Source: Pseudomonadales bacterium
GTDB lineage: Bacteria > Pseudomonadota > Gammaproteobacteria > Pseudomonadales > Azotimanducaceae
Assembly: GCA_023300545.1 (NCBI GenBank)
Contig: JALZVT010000003.1
Coordinates: 1 to 64,000, forward strand
Length of the DNA: 64,000 nt
Direction: 5' to 3'
A program made the translations under genes and the position numbers. This document shows positions 34,672 through 44,342 of the stretch, piece after piece; position 1 is the first letter of the stretch, and every line of letters begins with the position of its first letter. Under the pieces are notes generated by a model. The model was not told the DNA's origin, did no database searches, and was given only the letters and a program-made list of their open reading frames with translations.

Positions 34672-37179
34672 TTAGTTGGCGCTGCCACTACTTTTATCCA
34701 ACACCAGTGGAGCCCCCAACTGCCAACGTCGCAACCGCTGTCGCCGCGCGGATATCACTTCCATGCCGGCACTTTGCGACCGCCATTGCAAAGTACCCAG
34801 CTCGGCTGTACTCAGCACTTGAGCACCCACCCGCAGATAGCGTTCGACTACTTCTTGGTGTGGATGCCCAAAGCGATTGCCAAACCCCGAGCTGATCAAC
34901 GCAATAGCAGGCCGCAACGCGGCAACAAAATCTGTGGTCGACGACGTTTTGGACCCGTGGTGTGGAACCACTAACAAATCGATCGATTGAGGCAACTGCG
35001 CTAACAGCGCGCGTTCTGCGTTTGACTCGATATCCCCTGCAATCACCGCAGACTTTGTAAGCCCTCGAATGACCAGTACACAACTGCGATCGTTACTGGT
35101 CACGCCGCCGCGATGCTGCACCACTAAAAATTGCACCCCGTCTACCTGCCAACCCGCTAGCCGTCCCGCATGCTCACATCCAGCGTCCCGAATTCCGCCG
35201 ATCAACCTCTGCGGATCGTAACGCTTAATGACATAGTCCAGACCACCGGCATGATCCAGGTCATGATGGCTAATAATCAAAGCATCGAGCGTCGTCACCG
35301 CGCTCGCCTGCAACGCAGGCCCAATCACAGCCTCAGCAAAATTAAAGCCGCTAGGAAATCTGGCGCCGGTATCGTAGAGCAGAGTCTGGCTTGTCGTCTG
35401 CACCACAGCGGCAAGTCCCTGACCGACATCAAGCAGCTGCACAACAAACTCTCCGCGCCCAATCTGCACGGTGTGGGCACGAGTAAGCGCAGACCAGCTT
35501 GACGGCGATTCTGCGTAGCACACATAGATCAGCACAGAACCAGCCGCGATCCGCAGGGCACCCGACGCCGGAAGCAATGCAGCCACTAGTAACCCCCCAA
35601 AGGTGACATAACCAACACCGGTTAGTTCAGGCGGACTCACAAGCGGCAGCGTAGCTCCCAACAAATCGAGTCCCAACAACACAGCATTAGCGACCGCATC
35701 TGCCACACCAAACACCCAGCTACTGGCCTGTGCCGAGAACAGCAACAAAAGCCCCCCGCACAACACCAACGGCACAAGCAACAGCGTCACGACCGGCACC
35801 GCTAACAGATTGGCTACCGGGCTAACTAAAGCGATTGGCAATCCAAGCCAGGCCAACAAGGGCACCAGCACCAATGAACAACCCAGATGTAGCGCCAACA
35901 GCGTCCGTATCATCAGCCAGCCACGCCTTACCAAGGAGCGCGTTTCCTCAGACACACCATCACTCTGCCGATGAGCTGTGGCGGCACCTTTCACAAGCAA
36001 CCAGCTAACAAGCCCAAAAGACAACCAGAATCCAGCTGCGAGGCCCGCGCCAGGTTCACTCGCAACAACGGCAGCCCCAGCAACGACCAACAACGACGAC
36101 ACGCCCACTTGGCGGCCAGCAGACCAGGCAAAGATCACCACCCCAACCATCAGCAGCGCCCTAACGGCGGCAATTCCAGCGCCGACAAACACCACATAGC
36201 CACTCAACAACAGTGCAGCCAATAGCCCCTCAGCCACACGCCGATTGACTCGACCCCCGAGCTGCCAACGTACGTTACTGTCCGACACCCTACGCTGCAG
36301 CAGCGCAAACAGTCCGACAAAACCACGCACAATAAACAGCAGGCCAACGGCTACTAACCCAACATGCAGGCCGGATATAACCAACAGATGCACTGTGCCG
36401 GTTGCCTGCAACAGCACCCAGCTTGCGCGCGGAATCAAGGCTGAATCCCCCGTGAGTAATGCCAGCAAGACACCTCGATGTTCGAACGGCATCGCTTCCA
36501 GGGCGCGGCGCACCGCGAGACGTACGCGAGACAGAGTGCGGGCGCCAAAACCGCGGGGCTCACTAACCGCGAGGGTCTGAGTCAAGTAGGCACTGACTCG
36601 AATACCTCGCCGGGCGAGATTTAATTCTATGTCGAACGCACCTGGGCTCACGCTGCCGCGAATCGGTCGCAACCGAGCTTGCGCTACGATACGCTGCCCA
36701 GCGGATGGCCAGGTGGCGGCTTTCCAACTCACCCGCAACCGCTGCCCAAGCAACGCGGCACAGCCCTCACGAATGGACACCACCTTGGCGTCAAACCGAC
36801 TCCCGTCTGCTGTCTGCGACGGCAACCCGAGAACCTCCAGCCGCATAAGTTCAGCTTGCCCCGCGGGGCGACAACCGAAACCGATGGGCAAACCCGCTAA
36901 GTCGTGGGTTTGCCAGCCGTGCAGGAAGCCACCAAGTACGCCCATGGCAAACGCGGCACCAGCCAATGCGACAAGCGGCGCGATGAGCACTCCGGCCAAG
37001 GCACTCGCAACGCTGGAGCGCGTTCCGGCTGCACGCACCCAACCACCTATGGCGCACAGCCCGCCCAGCGCCAACACAAAAACCCAGGCAACCAGAACCA
37101 GTCGCCCACTACTCCAGTGCACCGGCGCACAGGCTGCGAAAAAATAGCCGCAAATCAAGCCGATCATCAACGCACGCAT
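34672..37179 (-). CDS. comEC: ComEC/Rec2 family DNA-uptake channel protein
   Basis: 835 residues: N-terminal membrane helices and an OB-like periplasmic part, a central Competence domain (HRGVLLALLTGDSALIPRASWVLLQATGTVHLLVISGLHVGLVAVG) with many helices, and a C-terminal metallo-beta-lactamase-like domain (IGRGEFVVQLLDVGQGLAAVVQ, ISHHDLDHAGGLDYVI, VPHHGSKTSS). It conducts single-stranded DNA through the inner membrane during transformation. With a complete protein the strain may be competent. It is divergent from DUF2062 with a 38-bp gap. Confidence 0.93.
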   Translation of the reverse strand: MRALMIGLICGYFFAACAPVHWSSGRLVLVAWVFVLALGGLCAIGGWVRAAGTRSSVASALAGVLIAPLVALAGAAFAMGVLGGFLHGWQTHDLAGLPIGFGCRPAGQAELMRLEVLGLPSQTADGSRFDAKVVSIREGCAALLGQRLRVSWKAATWPSAGQRIVAQARLRPIRGSVSPGAFDIELNLARRGIRVSAYLTQTLAVSEPRGFGARTLSRVRLAVRRALEAMPFEHRGVLLALLTGDSALIPRASWVLLQATGTVHLLVISGLHVGLVAVGLLFIVRGFVGLFALLQRRVSDSNVRWQLGGRVNRRVAEGLLAALLLSGYVVFVGAGIAAVRALLMVGVVIFAWSAGRQVGVSSLLVVAGAAVVASEPGAGLAAGFWLSFGLVSWLLVKGAATAHRQSDGVSEETRSLVRRGWLMIRTLLALHLGCSLVLVPLLAWLGLPIALVSPVANLLAVPVVTLLLVPLVLCGGLLLLFSAQASSWVFGVADAVANAVLLGLDLLGATLPLVSPPELTGVGYVTFGGLLVAALLPASGALRIAAGSVLIYVCYAESPSSWSALTRAHTVQIGRGEFVVQLLDVGQGLAAVVQTTSQTLLYDTGARFPSGFNFAEAVIGPALQASAVTTLDALIISHHDLDHAGGLDYVIKRYDPQRLIGGIRDAGCEHAGRLAGWQVDGVQFLVVQHRGGVTSNDRSCVLVIRGLTKSAVIAGDIESNAERALLAQLPQSIDLLVVPHHGSKTSSTTDFVAALRPAIALISSGFGNRFGHPHQEVVERYLRVGAQVLSTAELGTLQWRSQSAGMEVISARRQRLRRWQLGAPLVLDKSSGSAN

Positions 37180-37217
37180 ATACAGCGGATTAGCCCCACA
37201 GGCATAATGACTCTGTT

Positions 37218-37835
37218 ATGCCAAAGAAGTGGTTAAGGCGGCATCTGCCAAGTTACGAGTCTCTCGGTGCGTCCGGGCCACTCCGACCTGTAGGTAAATA
37301 CCTACGGGATCCGGAACTTTGGCACCTGCACCGACGCTCCGTATCGGGCGCCGCTTTTATTGGTTTATTTTGCGCCTTCCTGCCCATCCCCTTTCAGTCT
37401 CTGGTGGCAGCGCTGTTGGCAATCCTTACCCGCTGTAACCTGCCGATGTCCGCAGCGCTCGTCTGGATAACCAATCCAATAACCATCCCGCCGATGTTCT
37501 ACTTCGCCTACCGACTAGGTGCGTGGCTATTAGGTATCGACGTTGAGGTGACAACCATTGAGTTAAGTTTTGATTGGCTTTCGAGCCAATTTGGCGTCAT
37601 CGCGCGACCACTACTGCTCGGCTCACTGGTGTGCGGCTGGGTGACCGGAATCACCGCCTACGTATTGGTACGAGTTTCGTGGCGAATGCATGTTCTGCAA
37701 CGCTGGCAAGAGCGTCGCGATCGTCGCTCTGCGACGGCGGCCATCTCAGCCAGGGTGGCTCAGAATTCACTGACCAGCCCCGCAACTCGAACCTTTTCGC
37801 GCCCGCCTACTCGTGGAGGGCTGTCACAGGATTAA
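37218..37835 (+). CDS. DUF2062 membrane protein
   Basis: 205 residues. The conserved LHRRSVSGAAFIGLFCAFLPIPFQSLVAALLAILTRCNLPMSAALVWITNPITIPPMFYFAYRLG is the DUF2062 signature, with three or four transmembrane helices. The function is unknown. The neighbourhood of comEC and lolCDE is the same as in pseudomonads. The last 29 nt overlap the convergent lolE-like gene, so the C-terminal tail (rich in Ser/Arg/Thr) is encoded antisense to it. Confidence 0.85.
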   Translation: MPKKWLRRHLPSYESLGASGPLRPVGKYLRDPELWHLHRRSVSGAAFIGLFCAFLPIPFQSLVAALLAILTRCNLPMSAALVWITNPITIPPMFYFAYRLGAWLLGIDVEVTTIELSFDWLSSQFGVIARPLLLGSLVCGWVTGITAYVLVRVSWRMHVLQRWQERRDRRSATAAISARVAQNSLTSPATRTFSRPPTRGGLSQD

Positions 37836-39123
37836 CCGCCAGTGACTTCCAGGCCGGTACAAACGCAGCGATAGCGCTAATACCTAATGCCAACGCCACC
37901 ACGGCCAGAACATCGCCAAAGAGTAACTGCGATGGCACTTCAACAAAGTAAGTACCTTCCAGAACTCGCGACCCCGTGAAGTCTTCCACAGCGCTAACGA
38001 TGGCAGTGATATTCAACGCCAACCCCATTCCCAGCAACACACCCAACCCAACCCCCAACAACGACGTCAGAAACCCTTGCAGCAGGAAAATACTGAGCAC
38101 AGCACCATCACCAGCGCCCATCGTGCGCAATATTGCAATGTCTCCCCGCTTATCGTTAACCAGCATCGCCTGCCCCGCCACGACATTGAACGACGCGATC
38201 CCAACAATCAGAACCAGCAAGATAAACATCATCGCTTTCTCAAGCTTGACCGCCCGAAACAGCTCACCGTAGGTGTCCCCCCAGTGGCTCAGCTCAAGAG
38301 CCCCCGCCCCTGAGCCTTTAAAGCGCCCGTCCAGTTCCTGCTGGAGTTGCTGCGCGAGACCAGGCGCAGAATAAGGATCACTCAACACCAATCGGGTTCC
38401 AAAACTCCCGGTATTGGCAAACCGAGGCTCGCGCATTTGGGCAAGACTGACGAGCGCCAATCCAAAATCGACCTCGGCGCCCACCTCAAAAGTACCTGTT
38501 AACACAAATCGCTCAAACTGCGGCCGCACCTGGGAGTCCTTCGCGGTAGTCAACATCACCATCACGGAGTCTCCGGTCAATAAACCCAGACTACGCGCGA
38601 GTGGCGCGCCAAGCACAATGGTCCGCGGTTTGCCTAACGCCGCAACTAGATCGGTTGAGGCGTTGCTGGCAAGCATTGGCAATGCTTGCAACGCCCGCTC
38701 GCCCACGCCGTAAATCGCGACAGGCGAAACCGATGATGATCGGGTAACCATGCCCTGGCTTTGAAAAAACGGAAAGGCACTGCTTACTTCTGGGTATTTG
38801 GTATCCAGATTAAGAACAAATTGACTGACCTCACTGACAAATTCTTCAGCGCCCGAAGGCTCCACAAGCACATGCGGTACGGTGCCCAAAATGCGCTGGG
38901 TCAACTCCCGGTCAAAGCCGTTCATGACGCTGAGTACCAGGATTAACACGGCGACACCCAGCGCAATACCGACTAACGATACCCAGCTGATGAAGCGTGC
39001 ATATTGATGCTGCCCAGCAAACAGATAGCGCAACGCGATCCACCGCGACAGCCCCGGAACCGGTGTGTGCTGATCGTCTGCAGCAACAGCTTCAGCATCA
39101 ACAAGGCCTGAATCACGTATCAA
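37807..39123 (-). CDS. lolE: Lipoprotein-releasing ABC permease (LolC/LolE family)
   Basis: 438 residues. One N-terminal transmembrane helix (FISWVSLVGIALGVAVLILVLSVMNGF), a large periplasmic domain, and three C-terminal helices with FNVVAGQAMLVNDKRGDIAILRTMGAGDGAVLSIFLLQGF. Extracts mature outer-membrane lipoproteins for LolA. The N-terminus has about 20 extra polar residues (DSGLVDAEAVAADDQHTPVPG) before the usual WIALRYL, so a later start is possible. The lolC/lolE names are assigned by order only. Overlaps lolD by 4 nt. Confidence 0.88.
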   Translation of the reverse strand: MIRDSGLVDAEAVAADDQHTPVPGLSRWIALRYLFAGQHQYARFISWVSLVGIALGVAVLILVLSVMNGFDRELTQRILGTVPHVLVEPSGAEEFVSEVSQFVLNLDTKYPEVSSAFPFFQSQGMVTRSSSVSPVAIYGVGERALQALPMLASNASTDLVAALGKPRTIVLGAPLARSLGLLTGDSVMVMLTTAKDSQVRPQFERFVLTGTFEVGAEVDFGLALVSLAQMREPRFANTGSFGTRLVLSDPYSAPGLAQQLQQELDGRFKGSGAGALELSHWGDTYGELFRAVKLEKAMMFILLVLIVGIASFNVVAGQAMLVNDKRGDIAILRTMGAGDGAVLSIFLLQGFLTSLLGVGLGVLLGMGLALNITAIVSAVEDFTGSRVLEGTYFVEVPSQLLFGDVLAVVALALGISAIAAFVPAWKSLAVNPVTALHE

Positions 39124-39797
39124 GACTGCAACTCGCCATCCACTAGTCGTAGCGCGCGATGGGTGCGCTCAAGCATGGATTCGTCGTGAGTGACGATCAA
39201 AAACGACGTACCGAACTGATCAGACAGCGAGCACATCAGGTCAAACACTTCGTCAGCACTTTGTCGGTCAAGGTTACCGGTGGGCTCATCAGCGAGTACC
39301 AGCAACGGGTTGGTAACCAAAGCGCGAGCCACAGCAACGCGCTGCCGCTCACCCCCTGACAATGCGTGCGGCCGATGACTAACCCGTTTGTCGAGCCCGA
39401 CCGTGGATAATAATTTTTCGGCACGCTCAAAGCTCTCGGCCCGGGGTGTTCCTGCCAACAACAATGGCATCGCGACGTTTTCCAACGCACTAAACTCAGG
39501 CAACAGGTGATGAAACTGATAAATAAACCCCAACGACCGGTTACGCAGCCGCGCGCGCTGGGCAACCGACAGGGTTTGCAACGACTTATCGCCTACCCAG
39601 ACCTCGCCAACATCGGGATCATCCAAGCCACCAAGAATGTGCAACAGCGTGCTCTTGCCTGACCCTGAACGCCCCAGAACAGCAAGCCGCTCACCACGCG
39701 CCACTTCGAGATTTACGTTACGCAGCACGTCTACCTGAGCCGGGCCCGAGTCGAACGACTTCCCAACCAACTGCGCGCGCAGCACCACCTCACTCAT
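39120..39797 (-). CDS. lolD: Lipoprotein-releasing system ATP-binding protein
   Basis: 225-residue ATPase with Walker A VLGRSGSGKSTLLHILGGLD, Q-loop region FIYQFHHLLPEFSALENVAMPLLL (contains the LolD-typical HHLLP), signature LSGGERQRVAVARALV and Walker B LVLADEPTGNLD. It energises lipoprotein release by the two permeases encoded on each side. Overlaps both neighbours by a few nt. Confidence 0.95.
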   Translation of the reverse strand: MSEVVLRAQLVGKSFDSGPAQVDVLRNVNLEVARGERLAVLGRSGSGKSTLLHILGGLDDPDVGEVWVGDKSLQTLSVAQRARLRNRSLGFIYQFHHLLPEFSALENVAMPLLLAGTPRAESFERAEKLLSTVGLDKRVSHRPHALSGGERQRVAVARALVTNPLLVLADEPTGNLDRQSADEVFDLMCSLSDQFGTSFLIVTHDESMLERTHRALRLVDGELQS

Positions 39798-41022
39798 ATT
39801 TCAAAATCCTTGTCGGCAACAACCGGGCAGCGCGCCACGCTGGGTACAGCGCTGACAGAAAACACAACAACAGCGCTATCGAAGACACCCACAGCACATC
39901 GCTCAAGCGAGTGTCGACCGGCAGGTAATTCACAAAATACTGACTCAACAAATTAAGTTCGAGAGTCTCGCTCAACCAGCGAAAACCGTCTTCCAGCAAC
40001 ATCCCCAGGCCAACCCCGGCAAGCACACCGAGCACGACACCCAACAGACCTATCACTAATCCAAGCGTGATAAAGGCAACCATCACCACCGAGGTTGAGG
40101 TACCCAAGGTTCGCAGCACTGCGATGTCGGCACGACGCTCATTCACCACCATGACCAGCGTAGATACCAGATTAAACGCCGCTACCCCAACCAGAAACGA
40201 CAACAAAACAAACATGGTCAACTTCTGCAAGCCGATGGCTCGGTAAAGACTGCCATGCGTACGCATCCAACTCGTTGAGAAAAACCCAGTGCCTAACGCG
40301 GCGTTGGCAGCGCGTCCGGTTCTCTCGGCAGCAAACAAATCTTTTAAACGCAGCTGATAACCGTGAATAGTATCTGCCGCTCTGAACAATTTTTGCGCGC
40401 TGCGAGTAAAGGTGTAGGCCGAGGTTTGATCCAGTTCGGAAGACGTATCGATGAGCCCCACTACCTCAAAGCGACGCTGTCGAGGGTGCAAACCCAGGGG
40501 TGACACGCTGCCTTCTGGCAACACCACAGCCACTCGATCGTTTGTACTGACGCCCAATTTTTCCGCGAGCCCAATGCCAAGTACAAGCCCGTAAGGCGTT
40601 TTGGCCAGACGCTCAAACGTGCCAGGTTCAACTTCATACCGCCTCAGATCTGACACCGCGGAATAGGTTTCGGGGGTGATGCCGGTGAGCAGTGCGCCTT
40701 GCACAGACTCACCCTGAGCAAGCAACACAGGACCCTGCAGGAAACTGGCAACCCCCAGCACCCCTGGCAAACCTCGAAGCGCCGCAATCTGTTCAGGTTG
40801 TTCTACAGTCTGACTACGGGCTCGTAACGTGACGTGAGGCAGAATACCAAAAACCCGGGCGTGCAGTTCCCGCTCAAAACCATTGACCACACTAAGCACG
40901 ACAATCAACACGGCAGTACTTAGGGCGAGGCCAAATATCGCCAGTCCGCTCACATGCGCGATGAAGCTGCGCCGGGAAAAACCGTAACGCAAGCCAATAT
41001 TGACGCCAAGTGGACGAAACAT
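39790..41022 (-). CDS. lolC: Lipoprotein-releasing ABC permease (LolC/LolE family)
   Basis: 410 residues with the same layout as the other permease: helix at about 20-45 (HVSGLAIFGLALSTAVLIVVLSVVNGFERELHARVFGILPHV), periplasmic domain, then three helices with FNLVSTLVMVVNERRADIAVLRTLGTSTSVVMVAF. The second subunit of the heteromeric exporter. 43 nt downstream of nqrM and overlapping lolD. Confidence 0.9.
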   Translation of the reverse strand: MFRPLGVNIGLRYGFSRRSFIAHVSGLAIFGLALSTAVLIVVLSVVNGFERELHARVFGILPHVTLRARSQTVEQPEQIAALRGLPGVLGVASFLQGPVLLAQGESVQGALLTGITPETYSAVSDLRRYEVEPGTFERLAKTPYGLVLGIGLAEKLGVSTNDRVAVVLPEGSVSPLGLHPRQRRFEVVGLIDTSSELDQTSAYTFTRSAQKLFRAADTIHGYQLRLKDLFAAERTGRAANAALGTGFFSTSWMRTHGSLYRAIGLQKLTMFVLLSFLVGVAAFNLVSTLVMVVNERRADIAVLRTLGTSTSVVMVAFITLGLVIGLLGVVLGVLAGVGLGMLLEDGFRWLSETLELNLLSQYFVNYLPVDTRLSDVLWVSSIALLLCFLSALYPAWRAARLLPTRILKYE

Positions 41023-41065
41023 GATGAGCTAAACCCTGGGTTTTACGCGGGTCTGATGAGAGCCG

Positions 41066-41302
41066 CTAGTCCGGCTTTCTGCTGGCCGCGTCGTAGCTTA
41101 GCGAGCTCGGCTGATCAGCAGCCTCTTCGAAGGAATCACAACGTGCGGGGTTGCCGCCACAGATTTCACATTCTGCATCGATACCTACAGCGCTCATGCC
41201 ACCACAGGAGCCTTTAATAGGCGAGCGGCCAAACATGACACCGACGGCCATGCCACCCATTATCGTCAACATGGCGCCAAACGCGAGCAACAGCGTGGTC
41301 AT
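41066..41302 (-). CDS. nqrM: Na+-NQR maturation protein NqrM
   Basis: 78 residues: an N-terminal transmembrane helix (about 4-24), then VMFGRSPIKGSCGGMSAVGIDAECEICGGNP. The four cysteines are those of NqrM (DUF539), which delivers iron to the NqrD/NqrE site of the sodium-pumping NADH:quinone reductase. It follows apbE, as at the end of nqr operons, but no nqrA-F gene is in this window. Confidence 0.88.
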   Translation of the reverse strand: MTTLLLAFGAMLTIMGGMAVGVMFGRSPIKGSCGGMSAVGIDAECEICGGNPARCDSFEEAADQPSSLSYDAASRKPD

Positions 41303-41365
41303 GCTCTAGGTATCCTTTTAGTTACTTGTGGTTAAAGACCGCTAGCAATCTGCAATAAAGAGTCG

Positions 41366-42373
41366 TTAGCGGCCAGTTTTGGGCTCGAAGCGTGCCTTAA
41401 AGGCCTCGCTCATCCACGGCTCAAACCGGCCGTCAGCCGTGCGAATCAACATGGCTACCGCAAGTTTAGCGCTATTCGCGAGCGTCTGCCCTGCTTCTGG
41501 CCCCAGCACGCTGATTGCGGTTGCGTAACCATCCGCCCACATCGCTTCGGGGTGCCAAACCGTTACCGAAGCAAGGCCATGAGTAATGGGCTTTGCTGTC
41601 CTAGGATCAATCAGATGGGACACTCGCGTGCCAGCTATTTCTCGATAATTCCGATAATCACCAGAGGTCGCAACGGCACCGTTCGTGATCACCATCACCG
41701 GCAGCGGCTGCGCACCGTCCCGCAGCTCGCCCGGCTGCTCAATGGCCAGACGCCAGCCCCGCTGCGCCGGCGATTGACCAAACACCCGAATTTCGCCACC
41801 GATATCAACGAGGGCGTCGGTGCAATCAAGAGCTGCAAAGGTAGCCGCCAGCTCGTCGACAGCTCGACCTTTAGCCAGTGCTGACAGGTCGATGGTGCGC
41901 GCTGACGTGCTGCGCAACGCAGGCAAACCCGGATCCAGCTTAATGGCCGCAAAACCCGTTTCGGTCAGCACCCGAGACAGCGTTTGGGCGTCTGGCGCTA
42001 GCTGCTCATCACCCGGGCCAAAACCCCAAAGATTAACCAGCGCCCCCACCGTAGGGTCAAACGCACCGGCCGACTCCTCCACCAGGCGAGCCGCAACAGT
42101 TAATACCGTCATTAATTGAACTGACACCACTCGCCACTGTGTGGTGTCAGCCAGGTTGAGCTGTGACAACTCAGACTCAGGCTCATAGGTTGAAAATACC
42201 GAGTTGAACTCACGCAACCGTGTATCGATGTCTGCCGGATCGAGGCGCACCGGACAATTTGCCTGAATGCGGTAATACGTGCCCATGGTAGCGCCAGAAA
42301 TCGACTGATAACCCGCCTCTGAACACCCACCCAAGACGACGGCCAGCACTAGACCAACCCATAGGGGCCGCAT
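41366..42373 (-). CDS. apbE: FAD:protein FMN transferase (lipoprotein)
   Basis: Attaches FMN covalently to Thr of NqrB/NqrC and related proteins, in the periplasm. 335 residues: lipoprotein signal LVLAVVLGGC (Cys16), ISGATMGTYYRI, DPTVGALVNLWGFGP, IDLSALAKGRAVDELA, LVDIGGEIRVFG, AIEQPG, and the C-terminal HLIDPRTAKPI and MWADGYATAISVLGPE (Mg site). The frame is open to 42628, but AGGAGCGCAGG before the ATG at 42373 and the signal peptide fix the start. Leads an apbE-nqrM-lolCDE run. Confidence 0.92.
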   Translation of the reverse strand: MRPLWVGLVLAVVLGGCSEAGYQSISGATMGTYYRIQANCPVRLDPADIDTRLREFNSVFSTYEPESELSQLNLADTTQWRVVSVQLMTVLTVAARLVEESAGAFDPTVGALVNLWGFGPGDEQLAPDAQTLSRVLTETGFAAIKLDPGLPALRSTSARTIDLSALAKGRAVDELAATFAALDCTDALVDIGGEIRVFGQSPAQRGWRLAIEQPGELRDGAQPLPVMVITNGAVATSGDYRNYREIAGTRVSHLIDPRTAKPITHGLASVTVWHPEAMWADGYATAISVLGPEAGQTLANSAKLAVAMLIRTADGRFEPWMSEAFKARFEPKTGR

Positions 42374-42473
42374 AATCCTGCGCTCCTGTTTACAGCGCTT
42401 TGAGAAAAAACCTACCATGGCCGTTTGCCCAGCCTGCAATCGCTGCAGCAAAAGGGTGCTATCGAACTGTCTG

Positions 42474-43700
42474 ATGTCGAGTCGAACATTTACCATCGCC
42501 GTGTTTGCAGGCGCCATTCTGGGCGCCGCTCTGTTGTTGCTGGACCACCCACCGGGTCTCGACGAACTAATGGCGTTTCTGAAGACGCTGTTCTTGTCGG
42601 CACTGCGCATGATAATCGCGCCGCTCATCTTTTTCTCGCTGCTTGCCGGAATAGTTCAACTCGGTGAAGCCTATCGCCTGCGCACCATGGGCGCTGCCAC
42701 AGCAGCCTACTACGTACTCACAACCGGCATCGCCATCTTAATCGGCCTGACGGTGGTTACGGTGTTCCATCCTTGGACCAGCCAGCCCCCGCTTGTCACC
42801 CCGGTCGACGTGCCACCAGCCAGTTTGATTGAAGCAGGCGACGACTCGCTGATTGGCGTGCTACTCGGCCTGGTCAGAACCATTTTCAGCAACCCATTCG
42901 AAGCACTCGCCAACCTCAATATTCTGGGTATCGTTACGGCCGCTCTGCTTATTGGCATAGCCATGGTACTGGTGCTGCCTCGGGACAGTGCCTGGCCAGG
43001 CTTGCTCCAGCAGGCTGCAGAAGTCGTGCAACGCATTGCCCAGTGGGCCGTAAACTTGATGCCATTAGGCGTTATGGCGGTTACCTATGAGTTGCTGGGC
43101 TCGGCCGATTGGAATTTGCTGCAACAACTGCTCTCGTTCTGCCTTGTGGTGCTCGGCGCAACCGCTGTCCACGGACTGATTGTCTTGCCGCTGATTGCCT
43201 GGCTCGCGGGGGGCGTTAACCCGGTAGAGCTTTGGCGCGGCATCGCTCGCCCTTGTATAGTTGCTCTTACCACCTCGTCGAGCGCTGCAGCATTGCCAGT
43301 GAGTATGGCCGCCGCACGCGACGAGTTTCGAGTCCGAGAATCGGTTGCCAGCTTTGTGTTGCCGCTTGGCGCCACCATGAACATGGACGGCACTGCGCTG
43401 TTTGAAGGCATTGCAGCTGTGTTTCTGGCTCACCTGTTTGGCATCGAACTGAGCACAATAGATACGGTTGTTGTTTTTATGGTTGCAATGATGTCCTCTG
43501 TCGGCGCACCGGGTATTCCCAGCGGTTCGATGGCGGGTATGCAAGTCGTATTACTCGCTGTCGGCATTCCACTCGAAGCCATTGGAATTTTATTACTCAT
43601 CGAACGACCGTTGGACACCTTCCGCACAGCGGTAAATGTCGAAGGGGATTTGATTGGCGCCATCGTTGTGCAGCGTCGTTTAAGGACAAAAAGTATATGA
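42474..43700 (+). CDS. Dicarboxylate/amino acid:cation symporter (DAACS family)
   Basis: 408 residues with about eight helices and two hairpins. The first conserved segment is LFLSALRMIIAPLIFFSLLAGI, the Ser-rich hairpin is TTSSSAAALPVSM, and substrate/Na sites lie in LPLGATMNMDGTALFEG and SSVGAPGIPSGSMAGM. The pattern is that of GltP/GltT/DctA-type sodium- or proton-coupled transporters for glutamate, aspartate or C4 acids. The frame is open from 42417; the ATG at 42474 starts where family similarity begins, though its ribosome site is poor. Coupled to the next gene (ATGA). Confidence 0.88.
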   Translation: MSSRTFTIAVFAGAILGAALLLLDHPPGLDELMAFLKTLFLSALRMIIAPLIFFSLLAGIVQLGEAYRLRTMGAATAAYYVLTTGIAILIGLTVVTVFHPWTSQPPLVTPVDVPPASLIEAGDDSLIGVLLGLVRTIFSNPFEALANLNILGIVTAALLIGIAMVLVLPRDSAWPGLLQQAAEVVQRIAQWAVNLMPLGVMAVTYELLGSADWNLLQQLLSFCLVVLGATAVHGLIVLPLIAWLAGGVNPVELWRGIARPCIVALTTSSSAAALPVSMAAARDEFRVRESVASFVLPLGATMNMDGTALFEGIAAVFLAHLFGIELSTIDTVVVFMVAMMSSVGAPGIPSGSMAGMQVVLLAVGIPLEAIGILLLIERPLDTFRTAVNVEGDLIGAIVVQRRLRTKSI

Positions 43701-44311
43701 CTTGCACCCTCATTATCATGCGCCACGGCACCATCAAGGCGAACCTTAAGAAGCGCTGGCACGGCTCGACAGATAGCCCGCTACTCTGGCGCGGTCGCCG
43801 CCAGGCAAAACGCCTAGGCGCATACGCCGCACAACGCTACCCCGATCTTGCCGCGATTTATTCAAGCCCCTTACAGCGCTGTCAAAACACCGCCGCGCCC
43901 CTCGCCGCTCGGCTCAAACTTGAGGTGAAAATCAACCACGACCTGCGCGAATGGAGTGTCGGCGACTGGGAAGACATGCCCTTCAATGAGCTATCGAATG
44001 AGCACAATTTTTTCACTCAAACCTTGAAAGACCCCGACTGGTCTGCGCCCGATGGTGAAAGTTTGCTCACGGTCAGCAACCGTTGCGTGCAGGCACTGCA
44101 GGCCATCGCAAAACAACACACCGCGCCTAATAGCGACACCAGCGTGGGTATCGTAAGCCACGGTGCCGCGATGCAGGTGGCCCTCGCCGCCTTGATCGAC
44201 GGAAACCCCAAACGCTGGCAGAGCTACAGTCTTGGCAACTGCTCGGTTACCGAATTGATCCTGCACCCTGAGCCTTACATCGAAGGCTACAACCTCATGC
44301 ATTACCTTTAG
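43697..44311 (+). CDS. Histidine phosphatase family protein
   Basis: 204 residues of the phosphoglycerate-mutase-like branch: phospho-acceptor IIMRHGTIKANLKKRWHGSTDSPL, YSSPLQRCQNTAAPLA, the acidic LREWSVGDWEDM (catalytic Glu) and VGIVSHGAAMQVAL (second His). Could be an alpha-ribazole phosphatase-like or sugar phosphatase. The substrate is not evident. Coupled to the symporter gene and followed 31 nt later by the crotonase gene. Confidence 0.85.
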   Translation: MTCTLIIMRHGTIKANLKKRWHGSTDSPLLWRGRRQAKRLGAYAAQRYPDLAAIYSSPLQRCQNTAAPLAARLKLEVKINHDLREWSVGDWEDMPFNELSNEHNFFTQTLKDPDWSAPDGESLLTVSNRCVQALQAIAKQHTAPNSDTSVGIVSHGAAMQVALAALIDGNPKRWQSYSLGNCSVTELILHPEPYIEGYNLMHYL

Positions 44312-44342
44312 CTCAACCCCTTAGAAAAAGAGAGAACCCAAT

